Below, in pieces: positions 23,419 through 32,495 of a stretch of 64,000 nt of DNA. How positions within the stretch are numbered: position 1 is the stretch's first letter; each line of letters starts with the position of its first letter. The notes under the pieces are model-generated. The model was not told where the DNA came from, did no database searches, and worked only from the letters and a program-made list of their open reading frames with translations. Both the position numbers and the translations under genes were made by a program. Origin of the DNA: Lysobacterales bacterium (GTDB lineage: Bacteria > Pseudomonadota > Gammaproteobacteria > Xanthomonadales > Ahniellaceae); contig JADJCM010000001.1 in assembly GCA_016703225.1 (NCBI GenBank), positions 1,426,001 to 1,490,000 of the forward strand. Direction: 5' to 3'.

Positions 23419-26013
23419 TCAAAGCCCTAAAGTTCGATGCACGCCGGAGGTCAGGGGAACGAGCACCACCACCGCATTGTATGTCGCGTGCAAGAGCATG
23501 CTGGGCAGCAGGTTTCCGGCGCGGGCAAATAGCCAGGCACTGGCGACACCGACCAGAAAGACCGGTGGCCAAGAAGCGAAGGGGTGCATGACGGCAAAGA
23601 ACGCTGCGCTGAGCGTGATCGCAATCCACAGGGGCCACTCGCGGCGCATCGCGCGGAACAGCAGGCCGCGGAAAAGGTACTCCTCGACCAGCGGCGCGAC
23701 GACAACGGTGGCTCCGGCAAATGCGTACAGTGCTCCGTTTGACTCGCGCAAGAAGGCCGCTCCGGAAGCAAGCTGCTCGCGAAGTTCGCTGGAACCGAAT
23801 CGGTGGAGCAGACCAAGATAGGCGAGGGCCAACGCACCCAGCACTACGCCCACGCCGGCCGCGCCGGCGAGCCAGGCGAACGTCGATCGGCCCATCGGCG
23901 AGGGAACGAGAATGTCGAAAAGGCCGACACCGAATCGACGGTTCCAGCGCCAGACGTAGAAGCTGACCAGCGCGGCGCTGACAGCCGATGCGATCAGCAA
24001 GGCGCTTGCGCTAGCGCGTGCGCCGGACACGCCGCCGATCAGAGCGAGCAATACAGCGACCAGCTCCAGATGCGCGACGATTGCGATCAGGGCGCCGAGC
24101 ATTGTCGGTGGCGCCTCGTCTGGCTCGGCGTCCGGATCAAACAGATAGGCCAGTTGCACCTGCAGGCGGCTCCACAGCGCCGCGGCGAATACGCCATTCA
24201 TCAGTAGACCCGCGATCGCGAGTGGCCAATTCGCACCGAACACGCCGATCGCGATCACCATGTTCCCGACTGCCGCCGCCATGCCACGACTGGCCTGCAT
24301 CGGCATGGCTTCGCCAGTGGCGCTATAGGTCGGAAATACCGTGACCGCCTTCAAGGCAATCATCGTGCCGGAGAGCAACCAGAGCACTCCGATTACGGCG
24401 ATTTTCCACAGCTCGGTGGGATGCATCCAGGCAACGACGACGAGACTCGACAGCACCATCACGCTGACGAATGCGGTCAACACCATCGCCTTGGTGCGCG
24501 CCACCTCCAGCAAGCTGCGTGGCCAGCTCATCATCCAGCCGAGTGCAGGGCCCTCGGCTGCGAGCATGCGCGGCGCCGAGACCGCGATCATGTAGGCGCC
24601 AGCGGCGAGCACGATGCCGGCCCAGTGATGCCAGTGGAATTCAATGTTGCGCAGGTAGTGCCCGAGATAGAACGCTTGCAGCCCGACCAGCAGCAACGGC
24701 ACCAACAACATCTGCACCAATGCGCCGCGATCTCGGCGCAGCCACAACAACTCCTTGCGCAGCAACGGCGAGCGCCGCCAGCGCGACGCTTTGACTGCCA
24801 GCGCACCGATTGCTGACGGATCGACGCGTTCTTCGGCGCCGCCAAAGCCAGCCTCGAAACCCCTCAGCGTTGCGGCGTGCATCGCAACAAGCGCAAGCGC
24901 GCATAGCACGCCGTTGAGCAACAGCGAGAGCACGATTGCCCGCAGCCAAGCAATGACATCCGGGTAGTGCAGGAACAGTTCGGCCGAGGGCGTGGCGGTA
25001 TCTCCTGCGCCCGCCAACCAGCGGGCCAAGCCCCAGCTCAGGCTCGGGGTCGTTAGTGCGATCAGCGGGGTCATCAGCAGCACGAAGCCGATGCCACCCG
25101 CAGCAACCAGCCAGGCACTGCGATTGCGCGGCGAAGCGCGCAGCATTACTTGCACTTCGATCGCCTTGGTCATGACCGCAGCGCTGGCCGTGAACGGCAG
25201 CGCGACGGCGAATGCCGCGAGCCCTGCCGCGAGCGACTTGTTGACCAGTGCCGCCAGCACCATCAGCATCAGTGGGCTGCTCAACAGGAACGGATTCGAG
25301 ACGATAGGCTTCAGTGCTTCCGCCAGATAGATCGCCGGTTGCGGTACCGGAAACGCGAGGTACCACTCCCAGAGCGGGTGTCGACGCCGATTCATGTCGA
25401 TGGCGAAACCATCGCCCTGCAACGCCAGCGCCAGCCACCAGATCAGGACGCCGACGCTCAGGATGCGCCACGAGGTCGCACTCGCGGCGGCAGCGCTTTC
25501 GGATTCCGGTACGAGAAGTTGCGGCTTCTCCGATGCGACCACCGCCTTCAGCCGCTGCTGCCAGGCGACCGAGTGGCCGCCGCGCGTGCGCGCCAGACGA
25601 TCGGACTCGACCTCCAACCGATACTGCAGGTGTCCCTGGTGCTCAGCCAGATCCGCAGCCAGCGCCTGCTCGGTCAGTCCCGGGGGCGCTGTCGGGGTGG
25701 CTCGCTGCGAGCGCACGTAGCTGAGTGAGGTCTGGATCCGTTCGAGCTCGCGAATCCGATCAGTCGTTCTCGAAGAAACGACGACCGCACCGCGACGATC
25801 GGCCTCCGCATCTGGGCCAAGGTCGCTGGTCCTCGCCAGCGAGAAGCCGATCATCACGGTCATCATCAGCGAGCTGAGCAGCGCTATCGAGTATGCAAGC
25901 GCGGGAGAACGCTTGCGCTGCTGCAGGTGGTGGATGCGGTTGCCGCTCTGTCGGATCGACATGCGCAGCAGGCTGCGAAGCGCTGCAAATGAAGATGGTG
26001 CCAATGTCTTCAC
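23419..26013 (-). CDS. ABC-2 type permease fused to CPBP (Rce1-like) intramembrane protease
   Basis: An 864-residue polytopic protein with two modules. Residues 1 to about 620 form an ABC-2/NatB-like permease: an N-terminal membrane segment (YSIALLSSLMMTVMIGFSLA), a long periplasmic part, then many membrane helices. The C-terminal 200 residues carry the CPBP signatures VVAPLVEEYLFRGLLFRAMR (EExxxR), FFAVMHPFASWPPVF (His) and LPSMLLHATYNAVVVL (HxxxN), typical of intramembrane metalloproteases or bacteriocin-immunity-type proteins. The GTG at 26013 overlaps the ATPase stop by four bases (GTGA), so the two halves of the transporter are translationally coupled. The substrate is unknown; sodium, a peptide or a lipid are possible. 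The fusion is the unusual feature. Confidence 0.85.
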   Translation of the reverse strand: MKTLAPSSFAALRSLLRMSIRQSGNRIHHLQQRKRSPALAYSIALLSSLMMTVMIGFSLARTSDLGPDAEADRRGAVVVSSRTTDRIRELERIQTSLSYVRSQRATPTAPPGLTEQALAADLAEHQGHLQYRLEVESDRLARTRGGHSVAWQQRLKAVVASEKPQLLVPESESAAAASATSWRILSVGVLIWWLALALQGDGFAIDMNRRRHPLWEWYLAFPVPQPAIYLAEALKPIVSNPFLLSSPLMLMVLAALVNKSLAAGLAAFAVALPFTASAAVMTKAIEVQVMLRASPRNRSAWLVAAGGIGFVLLMTPLIALTTPSLSWGLARWLAGAGDTATPSAELFLHYPDVIAWLRAIVLSLLLNGVLCALALVAMHAATLRGFEAGFGGAEERVDPSAIGALAVKASRWRRSPLLRKELLWLRRDRGALVQMLLVPLLLVGLQAFYLGHYLRNIEFHWHHWAGIVLAAGAYMIAVSAPRMLAAEGPALGWMMSWPRSLLEVARTKAMVLTAFVSVMVLSSLVVVAWMHPTELWKIAVIGVLWLLSGTMIALKAVTVFPTYSATGEAMPMQASRGMAAAVGNMVIAIGVFGANWPLAIAGLLMNGVFAAALWSRLQVQLAYLFDPDAEPDEAPPTMLGALIAIVAHLELVAVLLALIGGVSGARASASALLIASAVSAALVSFYVWRWNRRFGVGLFDILVPSPMGRSTFAWLAGAAGVGVVLGALALAYLGLLHRFGSSELREQLASGAAFLRESNGALYAFAGATVVVAPLVEEYLFRGLLFRAMRREWPLWIAITLSAAFFAVMHPFASWPPVFLVGVASAWLFARAGNLLPSMLLHATYNAVVVLVPLTSGVHRTLGL

Positions 26014-26783
26014 TTCCGGCTCGCCATGACCTGCGCGCGGAAGCGGTCTGCAGCGCTGACTGGCCTGGGCCTGGTCAGGGACAGGAACGCCTGTTCGAGC
26101 GACTGGGCGCCTGGCACCGATGCCGCGACTTGCTCGAGCGCGCCGCTGGCAACGATTGTGCCCTGATGCAGGATCGCGATGTGCGAACACGATTGCTCGA
26201 CCTGCGCGAGCAGGTGCGTCGAAAACACGATCGTGGTTCCGAGCGCGGTCTGTTCGCGCATGACATCAAAGAACAGCCGCGTGCTTTCGACATCAAGGCC
26301 GTTGGTCGGTTCGTCCAGCACCAGCAGCCGCGGGCGGTGCAGCAACGCCAGCAACAGACCGAGTTTCTTCTTCATGCCGCGCGAATAGTCATCGGCGAAG
26401 CGATCAAGCGCGTCGCCAAGCTGCATGCGCATGATCAGCGGTTCCAGCCGACGCAGTTCGGCCATCGGGTCAAGTCCGTGCAATGAAGCCGACAGCTCGA
26501 TGATGTCGCGGCCACTCAGGAAGCTGTGGAACATCGGCTCGTCCGGCAGAAAGCCGAGAAAGCGCTTGATCTCGAGCCGATCGGCGAACGCGTCGCGACC
26601 ATCGACCTGCAGGGCGCCGGCGCTTGCCTTGATCACACCCATCAAGATCCGGAACAGCGTGGTCTTGCCGGCGCCATTCGGGCCGAGCAGGCCAAAAACC
26701 TGCCCGCGCTCTACCGTCAACTCAACGTTGCGCAGTGCGTTCTTGTCGCCGAAATGCTTGCTCAGCGCAGTCGCGACGATCAT
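26010..26783 (-). CDS. ABC transporter ATP-binding protein
   Basis: A 257-residue cytoplasmic ATPase that should power the adjacent permease. Walker A is LLGPNGAGKTTLFRILMGV. The Q-loop region is FLGFLPDEPMFHSFLSGRDI. The ABC signature is degenerate: DDYSRGMKKKLGLLLALLHR. Walker B is LLVLDEPTNGLDVESTRLFF and the switch His lies in TTIVFSTHLLAQVEQSC. This set matches NatA/CcmA-type ABC-2 exporters. The ATG at 26783 gives the usual N-terminus (MIVATALSKHFGDKNALRNV). A TTG at 26816 that overlaps the SDR stop is an alternative that would couple all three genes. Confidence 0.9.
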   Translation of the reverse strand: MIVATALSKHFGDKNALRNVELTVERGQVFGLLGPNGAGKTTLFRILMGVIKASAGALQVDGRDAFADRLEIKRFLGFLPDEPMFHSFLSGRDIIELSASLHGLDPMAELRRLEPLIMRMQLGDALDRFADDYSRGMKKKLGLLLALLHRPRLLVLDEPTNGLDVESTRLFFDVMREQTALGTTIVFSTHLLAQVEQSCSHIAILHQGTIVASGALEQVAASVPGAQSLEQAFLSLTRPRPVSAADRFRAQVMASRK

Positions 26784-26812
26784 CGCGCTGCTTGATTTCG
26801 CGGGGAAGGTGT

Positions 26813-27580
26813 TCAAGCCAGATACCCGCCATCGACGACGAAGCTGGCGCCGGTGATGTAGCTCGCGGCGGGGGAGGCGAGGAACAGCAGCATCGGGGCG
26901 ATTTCGCCGGGAGCGGCGGCGCGGCCGAGGGGAATCTGGCGCAGTAGCTGGTTCATGATCTGCGCGTTCTGGGTCAGCGCCGAGGCGAACTTGGTGTCGG
27001 TGAGGCCGGGCAGCACGGCATTGACGCGGATCTTGAGCGGCGCCAGTTCCTTGGCGAAACCCTCGGTCAGCGACACGATCGCGGCCTTGGTTGCCGAATA
27101 CACGCCCTGCCCCGGCGCGGCGCGGCGCGCATTGACCGAGGCGACATTGACGATGCAGCCGCCGAGTTCGCGTTCGCGCATGATCCGCGCCGCCTGCTGC
27201 GAGCAGTAGAAGTAGCCGCGCAGGTTGACCGCGGCGGTCTTCTCGAAGGCGTCGAGGCCCATCTCCAGCAACGGGCCGAAGTAGGGGTTGGCGGCGGCGT
27301 TGTTGATCAGGATGTCGAGCCCGAAGCCGCGGTCGATCACCTTCTGGAACAGCCGGTCCATCGATGCCACGTCGCCGATGTGCGCCTCGATCGCGCTGGC
27401 CACGCCGCCTTCGGCGCGGATCGCCGCCACCACTTCCTCGCAGGCATCGAGCTTGCGGCTGGACACGATCACGTGCGCGCCCTGCTGCGCCAACAGGTGC
27501 GCGGTCGCGGCGCCGATGCCGCGGCTGGCGCCGGTGATCAGCGCGGTCTTGCCGGTCAGGTCGAACAGGGCCTTGGTCAT
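26813..27580 (-). CDS. Short-chain dehydrogenase/reductase
   Basis: A 255-residue classical SDR using NAD(P)H in the cytoplasm. The dinucleotide motif is LITGASRGIGAATA, followed by LINNAAANPYFG, the catalytic Ser region IVNVASVNARRAAPGQG and Tyr/Lys in GVYSATKAAIVSL. The C-terminal IPLGRAAAPGEIAPMLLFLA and ITGASFVVDGGYLA complete the family pattern. It resembles 3-oxoacyl-ACP reductase-type or DHRS4-like SDRs; the substrate cannot be deduced. It leads a leftward group with the ABC transporter genes and diverges from another SDR at 27691. Confidence 0.9.
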   Translation of the reverse strand: MTKALFDLTGKTALITGASRGIGAATAHLLAQQGAHVIVSSRKLDACEEVVAAIRAEGGVASAIEAHIGDVASMDRLFQKVIDRGFGLDILINNAAANPYFGPLLEMGLDAFEKTAAVNLRGYFYCSQQAARIMRERELGGCIVNVASVNARRAAPGQGVYSATKAAIVSLTEGFAKELAPLKIRVNAVLPGLTDTKFASALTQNAQIMNQLLRQIPLGRAAAPGEIAPMLLFLASPAASYITGASFVVDGGYLA

Positions 27581-27690
27581 CGCGCGATCACCTCGCAGAA
27601 CGGGAGCGCGATTGTAGGCGCGGCCGGGGGGCGCGACGAATGCGTATGGCCGCCGCTGCTAGTCTGCGCGCCCCGCTGCGGAGTGCGCGC

Positions 27691-28494
27691 ATGTCCCGAC
27701 CCAGAGCCCTCATCACCGGCGCCGGCAGCGGCCTTGGCCGCGCGCTCGCCCATCGCTATGCGCGCGCCGGTCACGACATCGCCGTGGTCGATCTGGATCG
27801 CGCCCGTGCCGAAGCCGTGGTTGCGGAGCTTGGCGCCCACGGCGGCGCGCACCTCGCGCTGGTGGCCGATGTCGGCGACGATGCCGCGGTCGAGTCGCTG
27901 CGCGACCGCGTGCGCGCGCACTGGGACGGTTTCGACCTGCTGATCAACAACGCCGGCGTCGCGACCGCCGGGTCGGTCGCCGACAGTTCACTCGACGACT
28001 GGCGCTGGGTCACCAACATCGACCTGTTCGGCGTCGTCCGTGGCATGAAGGCGTTCGCGCCGATGTTCCGGCAGCAGCGGCGCGGCCACGTGCTCAGCAC
28101 GGCCTCCTTCGCCGGTCTGGCCGGGGCGCCGAACATTGCCAGCTACGGCGTCGCCAAGGCCGGCGTGGTCGCGCTTTCGGAGGCGCTGCGCGCCGAGATG
28201 GAGCCGTTCGGCGTGCGCGTCTCGGTGATCTGCCCGAGCTTCTTCAAGACCAACCTGATGGACAGCGCACGTTGCGCCGACCAACGCATGAGCGCCGCGG
28301 CCACGCGCCTGATGGAGCGCGCGCGCGAGTCCGCCGACGACATCGCCGACTATGTGTTCCGCGCCCAGCAGAGTGGGCAGTTCCTGATCATTCCGACCGC
28401 CCCCGAGCGTCTGCACTGGCGGTTGAAGCGCTGGTTCCCGGAGTTCTACTTCCGCCGACTGATGGCCATGGCCAAGGCCATGCAAGCGCGTTGA
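27691..28494 (+). CDS. Short-chain dehydrogenase/reductase
   Basis: A 267-residue classical SDR. The cofactor motif is ALITGAGSGLGRALAHRYAR with a following acidic VVDLD that favours NAD(H). LLINNAGVATAGSVADSS, the Ser region VLSTASFAGLAGAPNIASYG and YGVAKAGVVALSEAL give the catalytic triad. The C-terminal extension (LHWRLKRWFPEFYFRRLMA) resembles those of membrane-associated lipid-metabolism SDRs. The ATG at 27691 is preceded by GGAG; an earlier in-frame start adds Ala-rich sequence. It is divergent from the 26813-27580 SDR, with about 110 bases between them, and they share only the fold. Confidence 0.88.
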   Translation: MSRPRALITGAGSGLGRALAHRYARAGHDIAVVDLDRARAEAVVAELGAHGGAHLALVADVGDDAAVESLRDRVRAHWDGFDLLINNAGVATAGSVADSSLDDWRWVTNIDLFGVVRGMKAFAPMFRQQRRGHVLSTASFAGLAGAPNIASYGVAKAGVVALSEALRAEMEPFGVRVSVICPSFFKTNLMDSARCADQRMSAAATRLMERARESADDIADYVFRAQQSGQFLIIPTAPERLHWRLKRWFPEFYFRRLMAMAKAMQAR

Positions 28495-28618
28495 CCCGGC
28501 GCCGGCGCAGGCGCTGCGAACCCGGCCGCGCACGACTCGTCACAGGCATGACTTCCGGCGCTGTCATGGTTCGTTTCCGGGTCTAGGCTTCGCTCCTCAC
28601 TTGGGGCTGGAGAGGAAC

Positions 28619-29347
28619 ATGCGTGGTCTGTGGAGTCTGGCCGGGCTCATGCTCGCGCTGCCGTGGTCGCTGTCGGCGATGGACGCTTCGGAGCTGGTCG
28701 CGAAGAACATCGAGGCGCGCGGCGGCATCGCCGCGATCCGCGCCATGCAGTCATTGAAGCTCAGCGGCAAGTTGCAGCAGGGCGGCTTCGAGGCGGCGGT
28801 GGCGGTGATCCGCGGCGGCGGCCGCCTGCGCAGCGAGTTTTCAATCCAGGGCATGACCCAGGTGCGCGCCTTCGACGGCAGCGCGGGCTGGACCATCTCG
28901 CCGTTCGGCGGGCGCAAGGATCCGGAGAAGCTCTCCGGCGACGACCTCAAGGACATGCGCATCGAGGCCGACCTCGAAGGCCCGCTGGTCGATTACGCGA
29001 AGAAGGGCCACAGTGTCGAATACCTCGGCACCGAGGACATCGACGGCACCGAGGCGCACAAGCTGCGCGTCAAGTACGCGACCGGCAACGAGGCGGTCTA
29101 CTACTTCGATCCCGACTACTTCCTGGAAATCCGCATCGTCAGCAAGAGCTGGTACCGCGGCAGCGAGTTCGAGGGCGAAGCCGACCTCGGCGACTACGAA
29201 CAGGTCAACGGCGTTTGGGTGCCATTCTCGGTGGCCTCAGGCGCCAAGGGCTCGACCCAGAAAGCGACCATCACCTACGAACGCGCCGAAGCCAATGTCG
29301 TACTCGACGACGCGCTGTTCGCATTCCCGCAGGGAGCCAAGCCATGA
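28619..29347 (+). CDS. LolA-like periplasmic protein (outer-membrane lipoprotein-sorting family)
   Basis: A 242-residue exported protein with a signal peptide (MRGLWSLAGLMLALPWSLSA). The mature part, from ASELVAKNIEARGGIAAIRA, has the half-barrel pattern of LolA/LppX-like proteins: MQSLKLSGKLQQGGFEAAVA, FDGSAGWTISPFGG and GTEAHKLRVKYATGNEAVYY. Such proteins bind lipids or hydrophobic ligands, but this one need not be LolA itself. GGAGAGG lies just upstream of the ATG at 28619. Its stop overlaps the start of the sortilin-like gene by four bases (ATGA), so the two are probably cotranscribed and may work together. An inverted repeat CATGAC...GTCATG at 28547-28568 lies in the promoter region. Confidence 0.75.
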   Translation: MRGLWSLAGLMLALPWSLSAMDASELVAKNIEARGGIAAIRAMQSLKLSGKLQQGGFEAAVAVIRGGGRLRSEFSIQGMTQVRAFDGSAGWTISPFGGRKDPEKLSGDDLKDMRIEADLEGPLVDYAKKGHSVEYLGTEDIDGTEAHKLRVKYATGNEAVYYFDPDYFLEIRIVSKSWYRGSEFEGEADLGDYEQVNGVWVPFSVASGAKGSTQKATITYERAEANVVLDDALFAFPQGAKP

Positions 29348-32300
29348 AGCGCAACCCGCAACCCCTGCTGCGCGCGGTCGGGCCGATCGTGTTCGGTCTC
29401 GCCGCTTTCGCGGCCGCAGACGCCAGCCGTGCCTTCGACAGCGCCACCGTCTCCGGGCTCGGCGTGCGCAACATCGGTTCGGCGGCGATGAGCGGCCGCA
29501 TCAGCGCCGTCGCCGCGTTCAATCGCGAGGGCAAGACCACGGTCTATGTCGGTGCCGCCAGCGGCGGCGTGTGGAAGTCGCAGGACGGGGGCACCACCTT
29601 CGAGCCGAAGTTCGACGACCAGCCGGTGCAGTCGATCGGCGCGATAGCGCTCGACCCGTCGGACCCGAAGCGGGTCTGGGTCGGCACCGGCGAGAGCTGG
29701 ACGCGCAACTCGGTCTCGGTCGGCAATGGCGTCTATCGTTCGTCCGATGGCGGCGACACCTGGCAGCACATGGGCCTGCCGCAAACCGAGCGCATCGCCA
29801 AGATCCTGGTGCATCCGCGCGACGGCAACATCGTCTACGTCTGCGCCCCCGGCCCGTTGTGGAGCGACTCCGACCAACGCGGCCTGTTCAAGACCAGCGA
29901 CGCCGGCCAGACCTGGAGCAAGGTCCTCGCCGGCGGCAACCGCTCCACCGGCTGCTCCGACCTGGAGTTCGATCCCAAGCAGCCGGACGTGCTGATCGCG
30001 GCGCTGTGGGACTTCCGCCGCCAGGGCTGGACCTTCCGCTCCGGTGGCGAGAGCGAGACCGCCGCCAGTGGCAGCGGCCTGTTTCGCAGCAGCGACGGCG
30101 GCGCGCACTGGAGCGAGTTCACGCCAGCAACGCACGCCGGCTTCCCGGCGAAACCGTATGGCCGCATCGGCATCGCGATCGCACCGAGCGATCCGAAGAT
30201 CGTCTACGCGGTGGTCGAGGGCAAGCGCAGCGCGCTGTTTCGCTCCAGCGACGGCGGTGCCACCTGGGAGGAACGCGACCGCAGCCAGATGATGGTGTGG
30301 CGACCGTTCTACTTCGCCAAGCTCGTGGTCGATCCGACCAATCCCGAGCGCGTGTTCAAGGCCAATCTTTCGCTGATCGTGTCCGAGGACGGCGGCAAGA
30401 GTTTCTCCGCTACCGGCGGCGGTGCGCATGGCGACTGGCACGATGTCTGGATCGATCCGGCCAACCCCAAGCACCTGATCGGCGGCGACGATGGCGGCCT
30501 GTGGACCAGCCACGACGGCGGCTCGCTGTGGATCAAGAGCGAGAACCTGCCGGTGTCGCAGTTCTATCACGTCAGCGTTGACGACCAGGATCCCTACGAG
30601 GTCTACGGCGGCCTGCAGGACAACACCAGCTGGATCGCGCCATCGAGCTACCCTGGTGGCATCACCAACGCGCAGTGGGAACCGTTCTCCGGCGGCGACG
30701 GCTTCTGGATGTTCGCCGACCCGGTGGCGCCGCGCGACTACGTCTACTTCGAGTCGCAGGGCGGATACCTGGTGCGCGCCAACCGCCACACCATGCAGCA
30801 GCGCGAGATCCAGCCCAAGGCCGGCTACAAGGAAAAGCTGCGCTTCAACTGGAATGCGCCGCTGCACCTGAGTTCGAGCGAGCGCGGCACGATCTACCTC
30901 GGTTCGCAGTTCCTGCACCGCTCGCGCGACCAGGGTCAGAGCTGGGAGCGCATCTCTCCGGACCTGAGCACGAACGATCCGGCCAAGCAGCAGCAAGAGA
31001 AATCCGGCGGCATCACCGTCGACAACTCCGCTGCCGAAATGCACACCACGATCTACTCGATCAGCGAATCGCCGCAGAACGGACAGGTGATCTGGGTCGG
31101 CACCGACGATGGCAACGTCCAGCTCACGCGTGATGGCGGCAAGACCTGGAACAACACCGTGCGCAACGTCCCCGGCCTGCCCAAGGCCTCGTGGGTGAGC
31201 TGGGTCGAGGCCAGTCGCCACGATGCCGCCACCGCGTACGCCGCCTTCGACCGCCATACCTTCGGCGACATGGACCCGCACGTGTTCATGACCCGCGACT
31301 ACGGCCGCAGCTGGACCCGCATCGCGGCAGCGACGCAGGGCGTGCGCGGCTATGCGCACGTGATCCGCGAAGACATCGTCAACCCCGACCTGCTGTTCCT
31401 CGGCACCGAGTTCGGCCTGTGGATTTCGCTCGACCGCGGTGCGCACTGGGCGGCGTTCAAGGGTGGCCGTTTCCCGAGCGTGGCGGTGCGCGACCTTGCG
31501 ATCCAGCCGCGCGACCACGATCTGGTCATCGCCACCCACGGCCGCGGCATCTGGATCATCGACGACCTCACGCCGCTGCGCCATCTTGATGCGACGACAC
31601 TCGCAGCCGAGGTCAGCCTGCTGCCGAGTCGTCCGCAGCAGCAGCGCGTCCCCGGCTTCGGCGGCTGGTCGCGTGGCGATGCCGTGTTCGTCGGACGCAA
31701 CGCACCGAGCGCGGCGGTGATCAGCTATCACCAGAAAACGCGGCACCTGTTCGGCAAGCTCAAGCTCGAAATCCTCGATGCCGAGGGCAAGCTCGTCGAC
31801 ACGTTGCCGGCGTCCAAGCGCCGCGGCATCAACCGCGTGCAGTGGTCGATGAGCGTCAAGCCACCACGCACCCCGCAGGGTGCGACCCTGGCCGGCGCGG
31901 CGACTTATGGTCCGCGTGTGCTGCCAGGCACCTACCGCGTGCGCCTGACCAAGAACGGCAAGGTCTACGAGACGCCGTTGCGCGTCGATCTTGATCCGCG
32001 TGCGGCGTACACGATCGACGATCGCAAGGCGCAGTTCGCGGCGGCGATGCGCGTACACGCACTGTTCGAGCGCATGTCCGACCTGTCCGAGCGCATCGTC
32101 GCATTGCGTGAGCAGGCGGCCGCCAAAGCCGCGGCGCTGGCGGAAGGCGAACGGGCGAAGAAGCGCCTGCTGCAACTGGTGACGCGGATCGAGGACGTGC
32201 GCCGGCAGATCGTCGCGACCAAGGAAGGCGGCGCGGTGACCGGCGAGGAGCGCTTGCGCGAACACCTCGACTCGCTCTACGGCGCGATCGTGGGTTGGGA

Positions 32301-32472
32301 AGGACGGCCAGGTTCCTATCAGCTGCAGCGCATCGACGCGCTCGAGCGCGAGCTCGGCGAAGTCGAGGCCGAATTCGCCAAGCTGCTGGAGCGCGAGGCC
32401 CGTCCACTCGGCGTGGTGCTGGCGGCGATCGCTGCTGGCGGCGACGGCGGGAGTCGCGTCGCCGCCCGCTGA
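29344..32472 (+). CDS. Exported sortilin (VPS10)/BNR-repeat propeller protein
   Basis: A 1042-residue exported protein. The signal peptide is followed by a large beta-propeller of Asp-box/BNR repeats: YRSSDGGDTWQHM, FKTSDAGQTWSKV, FRSSDGGAHWSEF, FRSSDGGATWEER and LTRDGGKTWNNTV, covering roughly residues 40-750. FGGWSRGDAVFVG begins a beta-sandwich part with LPGTYRVRLTKNGKVYETPL. The last 150 residues form an Ala/Glu-rich coiled coil. Similar proteins are annotated as glycosyl hydrolases or sialidase-like, but no active-site set is evident, so ligand binding in the periplasm or at the surface is more likely. The start at 29344 is fixed by the ATGA overlap with the LolA-like gene and by its signal sequence. 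Confidence 0.78.
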   Translation: MKRNPQPLLRAVGPIVFGLAAFAAADASRAFDSATVSGLGVRNIGSAAMSGRISAVAAFNREGKTTVYVGAASGGVWKSQDGGTTFEPKFDDQPVQSIGAIALDPSDPKRVWVGTGESWTRNSVSVGNGVYRSSDGGDTWQHMGLPQTERIAKILVHPRDGNIVYVCAPGPLWSDSDQRGLFKTSDAGQTWSKVLAGGNRSTGCSDLEFDPKQPDVLIAALWDFRRQGWTFRSGGESETAASGSGLFRSSDGGAHWSEFTPATHAGFPAKPYGRIGIAIAPSDPKIVYAVVEGKRSALFRSSDGGATWEERDRSQMMVWRPFYFAKLVVDPTNPERVFKANLSLIVSEDGGKSFSATGGGAHGDWHDVWIDPANPKHLIGGDDGGLWTSHDGGSLWIKSENLPVSQFYHVSVDDQDPYEVYGGLQDNTSWIAPSSYPGGITNAQWEPFSGGDGFWMFADPVAPRDYVYFESQGGYLVRANRHTMQQREIQPKAGYKEKLRFNWNAPLHLSSSERGTIYLGSQFLHRSRDQGQSWERISPDLSTNDPAKQQQEKSGGITVDNSAAEMHTTIYSISESPQNGQVIWVGTDDGNVQLTRDGGKTWNNTVRNVPGLPKASWVSWVEASRHDAATAYAAFDRHTFGDMDPHVFMTRDYGRSWTRIAAATQGVRGYAHVIREDIVNPDLLFLGTEFGLWISLDRGAHWAAFKGGRFPSVAVRDLAIQPRDHDLVIATHGRGIWIIDDLTPLRHLDATTLAAEVSLLPSRPQQQRVPGFGGWSRGDAVFVGRNAPSAAVISYHQKTRHLFGKLKLEILDAEGKLVDTLPASKRRGINRVQWSMSVKPPRTPQGATLAGAATYGPRVLPGTYRVRLTKNGKVYETPLRVDLDPRAAYTIDDRKAQFAAAMRVHALFERMSDLSERIVALREQAAAKAAALAEGERAKKRLLQLVTRIEDVRRQIVATKEGGAVTGEERLREHLDSLYGAIVGWEGRPGSYQLQRIDALERELGEVEAEFAKLLEREARPLGVVLAAIAAGGDGGSRVAAR

Positions 32473-32495
32473 GTCGGGCCCGCTACAATCGGGCG

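Noticed and set aside
28547..28568. CATGAC...GTCATG operator before the LolA-like gene
   Set aside because: A six-base inverted repeat with a 10-base spacer is too short to separate from chance in this GC-rich DNA.
32483..32488. TACAAT promoter of uvrD
   Set aside because: The hexamer is a good -10, but no -35 lies at proper distance, and the region overlaps the end of the preceding gene.
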